Source: Oscillospiraceae bacterium (GTDB lineage: Bacteria; Bacillota; Clostridia; Oscillospirales; Ruminococcaceae). Taken from it: a stretch of DNA of 64,000 bases. Positions 7,758 through 15,911 of this stretch are shown piece after piece. Position numbers and translations under genes: made by a program. The notes beneath the pieces are model-generated. The model did not search any database. It was not told the origin of the DNA and saw only the letters and a program-made list of their open reading frames with translations. The stretch's first letter is position 1, and each line of letters begins with the position of its first letter. The stretch spans positions 1 to 64,000 of the forward strand of contig JAFTYW010000008.1 in the NCBI GenBank assembly GCA_017461245.1, written 5' to 3'.

Positions 7758-8083
7758 AAATCAACTCTCCTCTTTTCCCTCTTATCTTTTATCTGGAAAC
7801 GACAATTTAAGAGAATAGAGAAAAGTGAAGAGAACAAAGAAACGACAATCTATCTTACGATAAATTGTCGTTTCTTTTTGGTGATCCATCACAGGTACGG
7901 TGCGCTCTCTATTTTGTCGACCGCTCCGAGCGGCAGGCGACAAAATCTTCGTGCTCCCGACTCTGCAGTCGCAAAATGCTATCGCGCATTTTGCGCTGCG
8001 CCGACGAACTCCTCCGGAGTTCAAATCTCCGCATTTTGAAATCAAAATAAAAAACCGAAACGGAAAAATCCGTTTCGGTTTTT
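7758..8083. other. Gene-free mosaic of hairpins beside tRNA-Lys, including a duplicated tRNA 3' end
   Basis: No convincing gene. On reading rightward there is a terminator-like stem (AAACGACAAT 7840-7849 with its complement 7864-7873). It is followed by TTTTTGGTGATCCATC at 7875-7890, an exact second copy of the tRNA-Lys 3' end plus flank found at 8080-8095. Between the two copies are compact hairpins: ATTTTGTCG 7911-7919 with 7938-7946 enclosing CCGCT/AGCGG; CGACT/AGTCG 7958-7971; GCAAAATGC/GCATTTTGC 7971-7994; GAACTCC/GGAGTTC 8006-8022 around TCC. Possible explanations are a small tRNA-targeted insertion or a palindromic repeat array. Open frames here are tRNA-derived artefacts. Confidence 0.55.
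8053..8083. terminator. Bidirectional terminator after tRNA-Lys
   Basis: AACCGAAACGG (8053-8063) pairs with CCGTTTCGGTT (8070-8080), with A-rich and T-rich flanks. On the minus strand it starts four bases after the tRNA CCA end. Confidence 0.85.
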
Positions 8084-8159
8084 TGGTGATCCATCGGAGA
8101 TTCGAACTCCGGACACCTTGATTAAAAGTCAAGTGCTCTGCCAACTGAGCTAATGGATC
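8084..8159 (-). tRNA. tRNA-Lys (anticodon UUU)
   Basis: A 76-nt cloverleaf with encoded CCA. The acceptor pairs GATCCAT with ATGGATC and has discriminator A. The D arm is GCTC...GAGC. The anticodon stem CTTGA/TCAAG encloses loop CTTTTAA (anticodon TTT), and the T arm is CGGAG TTCGAAT CTCCG. It has its own promoter and terminator. The last 12 nt are repeated 205 bp downstream. Confidence 0.97.
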
Positions 8160-8198
8160 ATCCACAACAAAAATGCATCACCAAGATGATGCTTGTAT

Positions 8199-8227
8199 AT
8201 TATATCAGCATAGTTTTGATTTGTCAA
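8199..8227 (-). promoter_or_regulatory. Consensus promoter for tRNA-Lys
   Basis: On the minus strand a perfect TTGACA is separated by 17 bp from a perfect TATAAT, about 40 bp before the mature tRNA 5' end. A short GCATCA/TGATGC stem lies in the leader between them. Confidence 0.9.
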
Positions 8228-8354
8228 CCGATTTTTGAAAAAATTAGTCATTTTTTTGTTATTTTCAGGCCCTCCAATCAATATTATAATTAGGCTTAAA
8301 CCCTTTATACATCAAAAAAAGATAGAAATATCCATAAAATATCCACAAAACTTC

Positions 8355-8383
8355 TTGAAGTTATAACAAAAGTGTAGTAAAAT
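8355..8383 (+). promoter_or_regulatory. Promoter for galE-coaX-ECF operon
   Basis: TTGAAG, 17 bp, TAAAAT, about 50 bp before the galE start. The rest of 8228-8354 is AT-rich with no recognised element. Confidence 0.6.
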
Positions 8384-8434
8384 GATGTTAAGTATGAACT
8401 CCATTACTATTTAAGACAAAAGGAATGATTTATT

Positions 8435-9448
8435 ATGAAGATTCTTGTTACCGGCGGTGCAGGTTACATAGGCTCTCACACCTGCGTTGAGCTTTTAAAT
8501 GCAGGCTACGAGGTTGTTATTGTTGACGACTTTTCTAACTCCAAGCCCGAAGTTCTCAACAGAATCAGAGAAATAAGCGGAAAGGATTTTGCCTTCTATC
8601 AGTTCGACGTTGCTGACAAGGACAATATGCGCAAGATCTTTGAGGAAAACTGCCCCGATGCAGTTATCCACTTTGCAGGCTACAAGGCAGTCGGCGAGAG
8701 CGTTGAGAAGCCGCTTATGTACTACCGCAACAACTTAGGCTCCACCTTTACCCTCTGCGAGCTTATGGCAGAATACAACGTTAAGAGGCTTGTTTTCTCC
8801 TCCTCTGCAACGGTTTACGGCGTTCCCAAGACCGTTCCCATCCGCGAGGACTTCCCTCTTTCCACCACAAACCCCTACGGAGCTACCAAGCTTATGCAGG
8901 AGGATATCTTCCGCGACATCGCTTTCTCGGACAGCGACTGGAGCATAGCTCTGCTTCGTTACTTTAACCCCATCGGCGCTCACAAGAGCGGCAAGATCGG
9001 CGAGGACCCCAACGGAATCCCCAACAACCTTATGCCCTACATTTCGCAGGTTGCAATCGGCAAGCGAGAGTGCCTCTCTGTTTTCGGCGATGACTACGAC
9101 ACCCACGACGGAACAGGCGTTCGTGACTACATTCACGTTGTTGACCTCGCTCTCGGTCACTTAAAGGCTGTTGAAAAGGTTCTTTCCAGCAAGGGAATTG
9201 ATGCTTACAACTTAGGAACAGGCAACGGCTACAGTGTTCTTGATATGGTCAAAGCATTTGAAAAGGCTTGCGGCAAGACTGTAAATTACAAGATCGCTCC
9301 CAGAAGAAGCGGCGATGTTGCTATGTGTTACGCTGACCCCGCTTACGCTAAGGAAAAGCTCGGCTGGCAGGCAGTTCGTGAGCTCGATGAAATGTGCGAG
9401 GACACATGGCGCTGGCAGAAAAACAATCCCAACGGATACGACAAATAA
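8435..9448 (+). CDS. galE: UDP-glucose 4-epimerase
   Basis: Interconverts UDP-glucose and UDP-galactose in the Leloir pathway and supplies UDP-Gal for glycan synthesis. The 337 residues show the extended short-chain dehydrogenase fold: NAD-binding GGAGYIGSH at 7-15, then the catalytic SSSATVYG Ser and the YGATK Tyr-Lys pair (~149-153). The substrate-binding GVRDYIHV segment and the C-terminal RRSGDVA Arg are also present. AAAGGAATG precedes the ATG. It is the first gene of a likely three-gene transcript with coaX 18 bp downstream. There is no obvious metabolic link to coaX, so co-transcription may be incidental. Confidence 0.96.
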   Translation: MKILVTGGAGYIGSHTCVELLNAGYEVVIVDDFSNSKPEVLNRIREISGKDFAFYQFDVADKDNMRKIFEENCPDAVIHFAGYKAVGESVEKPLMYYRNNLGSTFTLCELMAEYNVKRLVFSSSATVYGVPKTVPIREDFPLSTTNPYGATKLMQEDIFRDIAFSDSDWSIALLRYFNPIGAHKSGKIGEDPNGIPNNLMPYISQVAIGKRECLSVFGDDYDTHDGTGVRDYIHVVDLALGHLKAVEKVLSSKGIDAYNLGTGNGYSVLDMVKAFEKACGKTVNYKIAPRRSGDVAMCYADPAYAKEKLGWQAVRELDEMCEDTWRWQKNNPNGYDK

Positions 9449-9466
9449 ATAAATCAGGTGAGTTTT

Positions 9467-10228
9467 ATGATACTTACTATTGATGTCGGCAATACCCACA
9501 CCATAATCGGTGCATATAGCGAGGATAAGCTTATTTTCACCTCCCGCATCTCGACCGACAGAGTCAAGACGCAGGACGAATATGCGGTTGCGATAAAAGC
9601 AGTTCTGTCGCTTCACGGCGCTACGGATAGCATCGAGGGTGCAATAATCTCCTCGGTCGTTCCGCAGGTGTCAATGATTCTTAAAAATGCGATCAAGATG
9701 CTTTTCAGTTGCAGGGTCTTTGTTGTGGGCCCCGGAGTTAAGACGGGGCTTAACATCAAAATCGACAACCCCGCTCAACTCGGAGCCGACCTTGTTTGTG
9801 TTTCGGTTGCGGCGCAAAACAAATATCCCCTGCCCTCGATAGTTTTTGACCTTGGAACTGCGACCACCATTTCGGCACTTACTGAAAAGGGTGAAATGAT
9901 AGGCGGCTCTATTCTGACGGGCGTTGGAACGGCGCTCAATGCTCTCTCACAGGGCACGGCCCAGCTTCCCCAGATAGACTTAGGCGGAGAGGTTTCGGTT
10001 ATCGGAAGCAACACGGTTGACTGTATGCGCTCGGGCGCAATTATCGGTGCCGCCGCTATGATAGACGGAATGATCTGCCGCTACCGCGAAATTCTCGGCG
10101 AGAACACCGCCGTTATTGCAACGGGCGGCCTTGCCTCTTCCATTGTTCCTCATTGCCGTGAAAGCATCACGGTTGATGATAATTTGCTTCTTGACGGTTT
10201 ATACTCCATCTACAAAAAGAATATCTGA
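9467..10228 (+). CDS. coaX: Type III pantothenate kinase
   Basis: Phosphorylates pantothenate in the first step of coenzyme A synthesis. The ASKHA fold is evident: phosphate-1 motif DVGNTHT (6-12), the family motif GADLVC, DLGTATT for phosphate 2, and the SILTGVG and TGGLAS segments. About 253 residues, typical of the family. ATG at 9467 is chosen because AGGTGAG lies just upstream; the GTG three codons earlier overlaps that ribosome binding site. An ECF S component follows within 60 bp, which suggests uptake and phosphorylation of the same vitamin. Confidence 0.94.
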   Translation: MILTIDVGNTHTIIGAYSEDKLIFTSRISTDRVKTQDEYAVAIKAVLSLHGATDSIEGAIISSVVPQVSMILKNAIKMLFSCRVFVVGPGVKTGLNIKIDNPAQLGADLVCVSVAAQNKYPLPSIVFDLGTATTISALTEKGEMIGGSILTGVGTALNALSQGTAQLPQIDLGGEVSVIGSNTVDCMRSGAIIGAAAMIDGMICRYREILGENTAVIATGGLASSIVPHCRESITVDDNLLLDGLYSIYKKNI

Positions 10229-10284
10229 CCGAAAAATTTTAGGCACTGCATCCTTTTTAGTGAGCAGTAGCAAGGAGGATTTTT

Positions 10285-10863
10285 ATGAAATCAGATGCAA
10301 AAAAAATGTCAGCTAAAACGCTGGCGCTCGGCGCAATTTTAACTGCGCTGGTTATTGTTCTTCAGTTTATGGGCTCGTTTATCAAGCTCGGCTTGTTCTC
10401 GGTATCGCTTGTGCTTATTCCAATTGTTATAGGCGCGGCAATGTGCGGAAAGTACATCGGTGCTTGGCTCGGATTTGTGTTCGGCGTAGTGGTGCTCCTT
10501 AGCGGTGATGCCGCAGCATTTATGGCGGTAAACATCCCCGGAACTGTTGTAACTGTGCTTTTAAAAGGCACGTTGTGCGGACTTTGTGCAGGACTTATCT
10601 ACGATTTATTTGCAAAGAAAAATCAGTACTTAGGCGTTTTTGCCGCCGCAATAGTTTGCCCTATCGTTAACACAGGAATTTTCCTTTTAGGTTGTCTTGT
10701 TTTCTTTATGCCGACTATTTCGGGCTGGGCGGGAGATACAGATCTCGTTACCTTTATGATTTTCGGCTTGGGGCTTATCAACTTTCCTGTTGAACTTGCG
10801 TTCAACTTGGTTTTAAGCCCCGTTATCGTAAGGTTACTCAACATCAGTAAAAGATTAGGTTAA
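10285..10863 (+). CDS. ECF transporter S component, pantothenate inferred
   Basis: Small hydrophobic protein of 192 residues with about six membrane helices and a short basic N-terminus. The N-terminal helix has the Ala-rich ALGAILTAL pattern through which S components contact the shared EcfT subunit. It would bind a vitamin and use an EcfAA'T energising module encoded elsewhere. Pantothenate specificity is an inference from its position directly behind coaX; the sequence itself does not fix the substrate. AAGGAGG precedes the ATG. A terminator follows, so it ends the galE-coaX unit. Confidence 0.8.
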   Translation: MKSDAKKMSAKTLALGAILTALVIVLQFMGSFIKLGLFSVSLVLIPIVIGAAMCGKYIGAWLGFVFGVVVLLSGDAAAFMAVNIPGTVVTVLLKGTLCGLCAGLIYDLFAKKNQYLGVFAAAIVCPIVNTGIFLLGCLVFFMPTISGWAGDTDLVTFMIFGLGLINFPVELAFNLVLSPVIVRLLNISKRLG

Positions 10864-10915
10864 TTCTTTTTTACAAACCGTCAAAAGTATAAAGCAAAGT
10901 TAAAGCAAAAATTTA

Positions 10916-10945
10916 AGGCTTCTCCGAAATGGAGAAGCCTTTTTA
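10916..10945 (+). terminator. Terminator after the ECF S component
   Basis: AGGCTTCTCC pairs with GGAGAAGCCT around GAAAT and is followed by TTTT. Confidence 0.85.
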
Positions 10946-10949
10946 TTTC

Positions 10950-10971
10950 GGGACGATGAGGGCATCGTCCC
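10950..10971. repeat. GGGACGATG hairpin (REP-like)
   Basis: GGGACGATG (10950-10958) and CATCGTCCC (10963-10971) form a perfect 9-bp stem with a four-base loop, followed by CTAC. It resembles the ends of the GGGACAG-type repeats at 7683 and 36556. Confidence 0.5.
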
Positions 10972-10979
10972 CTACTTTT

Positions 10980-12326
10980 TTATTTTGTAAGGTGTTCATC
11001 AAGTCTTGCAATCATAAGGGCAAGGTATTTGATGCCGTCTAAAAGGGCATCAACCTTTAATGCCTCGTCACTTTGGTGAGCGTCACCGTGTCCTGCGGGC
11101 AGGCCAAGCGCCTCTTTATCCCAAGGTGCGCTGTGGGAGATTGCAAAGGCGTTTTTAAGGCGGCGGGCGTAGGTTCCGCCGTAGGTCTTATAGGGCTGAG
11201 CGTCGGGTTCATTGCAAACCTCTCGGCAGGAGCTTAAGATAATTTCCATAGGCTTGCCGCTCTCGTCTAGGAGGAAGCCCTCGTCGTTTTCGTTAACCTC
11301 AGCGGTAAAGCCGAGCTTATCAAGGGCGGCGGTGAGATCTTCGATGGTCTTTTTGGAGTTGACCTCGTTGCCGTAACGAATGTCAAGTGTAAAGAACAGC
11401 TTGCCGTCCTTAAGTCTAACAATGCCGTTGGCACAGGTTATGTTGCCGAAAACACCCGTACTGAAAATGTCAAGATTTTCGCCGTAATAGCCCTCAAGTG
11501 CGGTTTTGAGCGAAGTCATGATCTCTTTATCGTTTTCGCAAATGGGCATCGAGAGCAGTTTTTCTGCCGCTTTGTATGCGGCGTTTACAGAGCCCTCGGG
11601 GTGAGCGGCGTGGGACGTGAGTCCCTCAATAGAAAAAGCTTCACCATTTTTAAGTTCAACTTCGACCTTATCAAGAATAACGTTATAGGCCTTGCCGCCC
11701 TCAAATTTAGTAATATCGCAAAGCGGCTTTTTGCTTGTGGCGTTGACCCTCAGAATTCCCTTTTCGCCAACGCTTACAGGGAAATCGCTATCGGGAATAA
11801 TACTTACCTCGGGCATTTTCTCGTTTTTAACAAAGCCCGCAATATCCTGCATTCCTGTTTCCTCACTGCCGCCGATATATACGGTGATGCGGCTTTTAAG
11901 CTCTATTCCTGCGGCTTTGAGCGCCTTTAATGCGTAAAGCGAAGAAATAACCCCCGCCTTATTATCGCTGATTCCTCTGCCGTAAAGAATACCGTTTTCC
12001 TCGATTGGCTCAAAGGGAGCGGTCTTGACCCAGTCGTCATTTACGGGGACAACGTCTGCGTGGCCGAAAAGGCCTATTCCGTCCCCCTCGCCATCTATAA
12101 CTGCGAGAGCGTAGCCGCTCTCGTGCTTTACCTCTGTAGGAATACCGCTGTTATTAAAAAGCTCAGCGGAAGCAACAAGAGCTTTATCTACTTCAATTCC
12201 AAAGGGCAGGTCATCTTCACCCGCTCTTGAAATTGAGGGATAGCGCACAAGCTCTTTAAGATCGTTTACGATATTATCCCTATTTTCGTTTATATATTTT
12301 TCTACACTGCTATACCAATTTTCCAT
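10980..12326 (-). CDS. M20 family dipeptidase (PepV/Sapep type)
   Basis: Zinc-dependent cytoplasmic peptidase, probably cleaving dipeptides. About 448 residues. Metal-ligand motifs of the M20 family are visible: GLFGHADVVPV (His and its downstream Asp), GRGISDNKAG (bridging Asp), GGSEETG (catalytic Glu pair) and a C-terminal GHGDAHQSDE. The inserted lid/dimerisation domain lies between ~185 and ~300, as in PepV. The ATG at 12326 is preferred because GAGGTG lies 4 bp upstream; an ATG four codons earlier overlaps that site. It follows nrdR on the same strand, but a terminator separates them. Confidence 0.9.
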   Translation of the reverse strand: MENWYSSVEKYINENRDNIVNDLKELVRYPSISRAGEDDLPFGIEVDKALVASAELFNNSGIPTEVKHESGYALAVIDGEGDGIGLFGHADVVPVNDDWVKTAPFEPIEENGILYGRGISDNKAGVISSLYALKALKAAGIELKSRITVYIGGSEETGMQDIAGFVKNEKMPEVSIIPDSDFPVSVGEKGILRVNATSKKPLCDITKFEGGKAYNVILDKVEVELKNGEAFSIEGLTSHAAHPEGSVNAAYKAAEKLLSMPICENDKEIMTSLKTALEGYYGENLDIFSTGVFGNITCANGIVRLKDGKLFFTLDIRYGNEVNSKKTIEDLTAALDKLGFTAEVNENDEGFLLDESGKPMEIILSSCREVCNEPDAQPYKTYGGTYARRLKNAFAISHSAPWDKEALGLPAGHGDAHQSDEALKVDALLDGIKYLALMIARLDEHLTK

Positions 12327-12347
12327 AATGCACCTCATTATACTAAA

Positions 12348-12370
12348 AAAGCCTCCGATCTGGAGGCTTT
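12348..12370 (-). terminator. Terminator after nrdR
   Basis: GCCTCC pairs with GGAGGC around a five-base loop, with AAA/TTT extensions. A run of T follows on the minus strand, just after the nrdR stop and ahead of the M20 peptidase. Confidence 0.8.
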
Positions 12371-12373
12371 ATT

Positions 12374-12829
12374 TTATTTATCCTTTATCATTGTTTTAAG
12401 CTCGTCCATAAACGCGCTGATATCGCCAAACTGTCGGTAGACCGATGCAAAACGGACGTAAGCAACCTCGTCGATAGGCTTTAAGTACTTCATAACAAGC
12501 TCACCGATGCGATAAGAGGTAACCTCTCTCTGAAGCGAGTTTGAAAGTTCTGCCTCGATATTATCGACCATTTTGACTATCTCTTCAATAGCAACGGGGC
12601 GCTTTTCGCAGGAGCGCAAAATACCACGAGTCAGCTTATCTCTATCAAACGCCTCACGCGACTTATCCTTTTTAACGACCATAATGGGAACGGTTTCGAT
12701 AACCTCATAGGTCGTAAAACGGCAGTTGCATTTAAGGCATTCTCTTCTGCGGCGGATCTTCTCATTTTCGTCAGTTGGTCTTGAGTCAACAACACGGCTT
12801 TCACCGTATCCGCAAAATGGGCATTTCAT
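12374..12829 (-). CDS. nrdR: Transcriptional repressor NrdR
   Basis: Represses ribonucleotide reductase genes in response to (d)ATP. The 151 residues match the family length. The N-terminal zinc ribbon starts MKCPFCG and continues [13 protein letters not shown], and an ATP-cone occupies the rest ([16 protein letters not shown], then [15 protein letters not shown]). AGGGAGG lies ahead of the ATG. A clear promoter sits 30 bp upstream, so it can be transcribed independently of the genes to its right. Confidence 0.96.
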   Translation of the reverse strand: MKCPFCGYGESRVVDSRPTDENEKIRRRRECLKCNCRFTTYEVIETVPIMVVKKDKSREAFDRDKLTRGILRSCEKRPVAIEEIVKMVDNIEAELSNSLQREVTSYRIGELVMKYLKPIDEVAYVRFASVYRQFGDISAFMDELKTMIKDK

Positions 12830-12859
12830 AGCATTTCCTCCCTATGTCCCTTTTTTTAT

Positions 12860-12888
12860 ATTTTACCAAAAAATTGCCATTATGTAAA
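12860..12888 (-). promoter_or_regulatory. Promoter for nrdR
   Basis: TTTACA, 17 bp, TAAAAT on the minus strand, in the gap between the sugar isomerase stop and nrdR. Confidence 0.65.
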
Positions 12889-12890
12889 GA

Positions 12891-13676
12891 CTATTTTTTA
12901 TTTTCAAATCCTTCAAGATAGCGCATACTCTCTATTAACTCTTCTGGCTGTCCGTAATTCTTTCTGTAGACCTCAATTATCGAGTCGCCCTTAAAGCCGT
13001 TTTTATAAAGAGTAGAATAAATTTCGGCAAAATCGGTTATTCCGCACCCTGCCAAAAGGCAGTCGTGCTCCTCGTTATAGTCGTTTGCGTGCAGGTGGAT
13101 GAGCGCCTCTCCCATAGCCTCGGCATAATCGTGATAGTCTATCCCCGCCCGCCTTGCCTGCTTTAAGTCAAGCACAAAGGCAACCTCGTCTTTAAGCTCT
13201 GAGCGCATCTTTTTAAGAAAATCAACATCACCGCTCCTGCAATAACAAACATTTTCCTGCGCAAGAGTTACCCCCTGCGCCTTTGCGGAGTTATATAAGC
13301 GGTGGTAGCGGTCAAAATAACGGTCATCGTGTCTTGTTCTGTCCGCTCTGTCGCCGTGAAGCACCAAGATTTTTGCGCCGAGGGCATTGCAGGCATCAAA
13401 ATAACTTTTGTAAAGCTCAAGCCCGTCTTCAAAACGGCGCTCGTAATCTGAAAAGAGCATAAACGGCTCAAAGGCGCTGCTGAAAGGGTGGACAGAGACA
13501 ACGCGGGTCGCGTTTGCCTTTACGGTAGATAAGATCTCAGCAAAAATCTCACCCTTTATCTCACAAGCCGAGTTAAAGAATATTTCTATATTGGAAACGC
13601 CGTTTTCGCAAAGGAACTTAACGGCGTTTTCGCTTATTTCGGGGTAAAAGCAGGCGGTTGAAATTCCGACAGACAC
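12891..13676 (-). CDS. Sugar phosphate isomerase/epimerase-like TIM barrel
   Basis: A 261-residue AP-endonuclease-family-2 TIM barrel. Visible barrel segments include VSVHPF, KILVLHGD, VTLAQENVCYC, FVLDLKQARRAG, IHLHANDYNEEHD and GDSIIEVYR. The metal ligands of the family (Glu in AQEN, Asp in VLDL, His in HAND, Glu in IIEVY) are present. Members isomerise ketoses, so the substrate cannot be named. It starts with GTG behind GAAAGGAAG and lies 24 bp after metK on the same strand, so it may fall under the same SAM riboswitch. Confidence 0.8.
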   Translation of the reverse strand: MSVGISTACFYPEISENAVKFLCENGVSNIEIFFNSACEIKGEIFAEILSTVKANATRVVSVHPFSSAFEPFMLFSDYERRFEDGLELYKSYFDACNALGAKILVLHGDRADRTRHDDRYFDRYHRLYNSAKAQGVTLAQENVCYCRSGDVDFLKKMRSELKDEVAFVLDLKQARRAGIDYHDYAEAMGEALIHLHANDYNEEHDCLLAGCGITDFAEIYSTLYKNGFKGDSIIEVYRKNYGQPEELIESMRYLEGFENKK

Positions 13677-13700
13677 AAAATCTTCCTTTCGGGGTAGCGG

Positions 13701-14888
13701 TTAGTTTAAGCCGAGAACAGTTTTAAGTTCAGCAGTTTTATCAGTCTTTTCCCAGCTGACGCCCAGCTCTTCCCTGCCCATATGACCGTAAGCGGCAAGC
13801 TTTTTATAGATGGGGCGGCGAAGTCCTAAGTTTTTAATGATGGCAGAGGGGCGCAGGTCAAAGATCTTTTTGACCGCCTCTTCGATCTTATCGTCAGCCA
13901 CTTTTCCCGTGCCAAAGGTGTCAACCATTACAGAAACGGGGCTTGCAACGCCGATCGCATAGGCAAGCTCTATCTCGCACTTATCGGCAATGCCTGCAGC
14001 AACGATGTTTTTGGCAACGTATCTCGCGGCGTAGGCGGCAGAGCGGTCAACTTTAGTAGGGTCCTTGCCCGAGAAGGCGCCGCCGCCGTGGCGTGAATAG
14101 CCGCCGTATGTATCAACGATTATCTTTCTGCCTGTAAGGCCTGTATCTCCCTGAGGGCCGCCGACAACAAATCTGCCGGTAGGGTTAACGTAAAGCTTGG
14201 TTTCCTCTGACATAAGGGCGGCAGGGATAACGGGCTTTATAACATATTCTATGATGTCCTCACGGATCTTTTGCATAGAAACATCCTCGCTGTGCTGAGA
14301 GGAAACAACGATGGTGTCAACAAAAACGGGCTTATCGTCCTCGTATCTTACGGTTACCTGGGTTTTTCCGTCGGGTCGCAGGTAAGGCAGAGTGCCGTTT
14401 TTGCGGACCTCGGTGAGCCTCTTTGCAAGCTTGTGAGAAAGCGAAACAGGCATAGGCATAAGCTCGGCAGTTTCATTGCAGGCAAAGCCGAACATCATTC
14501 CCTGGTCGCCCGCTCCGTTCTGCTCGTCATCCTCTCCGCTCTCTTTCTTTTCAAGGCTATTGTCAACACCGAGAGCAATATCAGCAGACTGCTTGTCTAT
14601 GCTACTAAGAACAGCGCAGGTGTTGCAGTCAAAGCCATAGGCGGCATTATCGTAGCCTATCTCTCTTATTGTTTCTCTTGCGATGGCGGGAATATCAATG
14701 TTTGCAGAGGTCGTGATCTCGCCCATTATGAGAACCATGCCCGTTGTTGCGGTGGTTTCGCAGGCAACTCTGGCATTCTCGTCCTGCTCCAAAATTGCAT
14801 CTAAAACAGCATCGGAGATCTGATCGCATATCTTATCGGGATGACCCTCTGTTACAGATTCAGACGTAAACAAATGAATTTTACTCAT
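13701..14888 (-). CDS. metK: S-adenosylmethionine synthetase
   Basis: Makes S-adenosylmethionine from methionine and ATP. About 395 residues with the family landmarks TEGHPDK (His and Asp for ATP), [10 protein letters not shown], and [19 protein letters not shown] near ~250-270. ATG at 14888 follows AGGAGAAAAATT; an in-frame upstream extension would run through the riboswitch terminator and is rejected. Expression is controlled by the SAM-I riboswitch and terminator in its leader, which gives direct product feedback. It is probably co-transcribed with the sugar isomerase downstream. Confidence 0.97.
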   Translation of the reverse strand: MSKIHLFTSESVTEGHPDKICDQISDAVLDAILEQDENARVACETTATTGMVLIMGEITTSANIDIPAIARETIREIGYDNAAYGFDCNTCAVLSSIDKQSADIALGVDNSLEKKESGEDDEQNGAGDQGMMFGFACNETAELMPMPVSLSHKLAKRLTEVRKNGTLPYLRPDGKTQVTVRYEDDKPVFVDTIVVSSQHSEDVSMQKIREDIIEYVIKPVIPAALMSEETKLYVNPTGRFVVGGPQGDTGLTGRKIIVDTYGGYSRHGGGAFSGKDPTKVDRSAAYAARYVAKNIVAAGIADKCEIELAYAIGVASPVSVMVDTFGTGKVADDKIEEAVKKIFDLRPSAIIKNLGLRRPIYKKLAAYGHMGREELGVSWEKTDKTAELKTVLGLN

Positions 14889-14905
14889 AATTTTTCTCCT
14901 AACGT

Positions 14906-14937
14906 AAAAAATTGGCGCTGAGGAAACCCGCAGCGCC
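14906..14937 (-). terminator. Riboswitch expression-platform terminator for metK
   Basis: GGCGCTG (14914-14920) pairs with CAGCGCC (14931-14937), followed on the minus strand by six T residues. It stands between the SAM aptamer and the metK ribosome binding site. Confidence 0.9.
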
Positions 14938-14949
14938 ATTTATATGCTC

Positions 14950-15039
14950 CTCATCTGCCGGTTTTTCCGCAGGATTTGGCACCTTGCAATGCAGGTTGCC
15001 GGACTTCACAGGGCCTGTCCCTCAGTCGCTCTTGATAAG
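14950..15039 (-). promoter_or_regulatory. SAM-I (S-box) riboswitch aptamer
   Basis: On the minus strand the conserved core reads CTTATCAAGAG, GAGGGA, GGCCCTGTGAA, CGGCAACC and AAGGTGCCAAATCC. P1 is closed by CTTATC (15034-15039) with GATGAG (14950-14955). These are the diagnostic S-box blocks. SAM binding is expected to favour the downstream terminator and switch metK off. Confidence 0.95.
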
Positions 15040-15059
15040 GTAAATATTCTTTTTTTATA

Positions 15060-15088
15060 ATTATAGTACATTCGACATAACTTGTCAA
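15060..15088 (-). promoter_or_regulatory. Consensus promoter for the metK riboswitch leader
   Basis: Perfect TTGACA and perfect TATAAT separated by 17 bp on the minus strand, about 20 bp before the S-box. It overlaps the last codons of ribU. Confidence 0.9.
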
Positions 15089-15675
15089 GATATCTTACTC
15101 TTTAATATAGGAGAAATCTTTTTGTATATCACAAAGCAAATTATGGAAACGAGTATTCCCTTTGCAACGGTAAAGGGCAGGTTAAAGATCAAAAGCGACT
15201 TAAATATGCTGTCTACTGACGGTAAGATCGCCTGATACATTGAAAGGATGACCTGCTCGGGAATCAATATCTGATAGTAAATGGGGTATGTAATAAACAG
15301 GTTTATAAAAACGCAGGCAATCCCCATAACTACAGAGCCCATAAGCGAGCCGAGTAGCGCTCCCTTGCGGCTTTTAATTTTCTTATAAATAAGACCTGCG
15401 GGAACCACAAAGAAAACGCCCATTAAAAAGTTTGCAAGCTCGCCTACCGCTGCGGTGTTGGTGATAAAAAGGTGCAGAAAGTTTTTGACAAAGCAAACTG
15501 CGATAGCATACGTAGGGCCGTAGGCAAACGCGGCAATAAGAGCGGGAAGCTCTGAAAAGTCGAGTTTTATAAAGGACGGCATAATGGGAAGTGAAATTTC
15601 AATCGCCATCAAAACAAATCCGACAGCGCCAAGCAGCGCCGACGCGGTAAGGGCATAAAGTTTTTTGTTTTTCAT
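15085..15675 (-). CDS. ribU: ECF riboflavin transporter S component RibU
   Basis: Membrane protein of about 196 residues with five to six helices that captures riboflavin and docks on a shared ECF module. The N-terminal helix has the ALTASALLGAVGF pattern. FIKLDFSELPALIAAFAYGP is the recognisable RibU segment between helices 1 and 2. The upstream FMN riboswitch gives strong independent support for riboflavin as substrate. The ATG at 15675 follows GGAGG; the longer upstream frame starts inside the riboswitch terminator. Confidence 0.93.
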   Translation of the reverse strand: MKNKKLYALTASALLGAVGFVLMAIEISLPIMPSFIKLDFSELPALIAAFAYGPTYAIAVCFVKNFLHLFITNTAAVGELANFLMGVFFVVPAGLIYKKIKSRKGALLGSLMGSVVMGIACVFINLFITYPIYYQILIPEQVILSMYQAILPSVDSIFKSLLIFNLPFTVAKGILVSIICFVIYKKISPILKSKIS

Positions 15676-15697
15676 TTTACATTCCTCCAAACAAAAA

Positions 15698-15727
15698 GCC
15701 CCCGACAAGTCCGTCGGGGGCGCAGCT
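15698..15727 (-). terminator. Riboswitch terminator for ribU
   Basis: GCCCCCGAC and GTCGGGGGC form a perfect 9-bp stem around six bases, followed by T residues on the minus strand. Confidence 0.9.
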
Positions 15728-15739
15728 TCTTTACAATAA

Positions 15740-15865
15740 TACCGTTATTTCATCCGGACTGTACCGTCGGTTATGGATTCGCACCATATCTTGCTTTCGC
15801 TCACGGACTTGTTGCTCTACTGGCATATCACCGTCGGTGGAGAATTTCGCTCCGCCCCTAACTGT
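15740..15865 (-). promoter_or_regulatory. FMN (RFN) riboswitch
   Basis: Reading the minus strand, conserved RFN blocks appear in order: GGGGCGGAGCGAAATTC, CACCGACGGTGAT, GATATGGTGCGAATCC, ACCGACGGTACAGTCCGGATG. They are followed by the terminator ahead of ribU. FMN binding would terminate transcription and limit riboflavin uptake. Confidence 0.95.
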
Positions 15866-15876
15866 ATTACATAAAA

Positions 15877-15905
15877 ATTATATTACTTTGCACTTTAGTT
15901 GTCAA
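15877..15905 (-). promoter_or_regulatory. Consensus promoter for the FMN riboswitch-ribU leader
   Basis: Perfect TTGACA, 17 bp, perfect TATAAT on the minus strand, immediately after the spoVG stop codon. Confidence 0.9.
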
Positions 15906-15911
15906 CAGCTT

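Noticed and set aside
8038..8160. Second tRNA in inverted orientation suggested by a T-arm-like stem at 8006-8022
   Set aside because: Only the T-arm resemblance exists; no acceptor, D or anticodon arm can be built around it.
7782..8165. Open frame of 127 codons across tRNA-Lys with an AQLAEHL-type translation
   Set aside because: This is the familiar spurious translation of a tRNA gene and its terminator; it has no ribosome binding site or family support.
12337..12342. TATAAT just upstream of the M20 peptidase
   Set aside because: It touches the ribosome binding site and has no suitable -35; a transcript would have almost no leader.
15001..15030. GGGACAGGCCCTG block as a GGGACAG repeat copy
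   Set aside because: These bases are conserved parts of the SAM-I aptamer.
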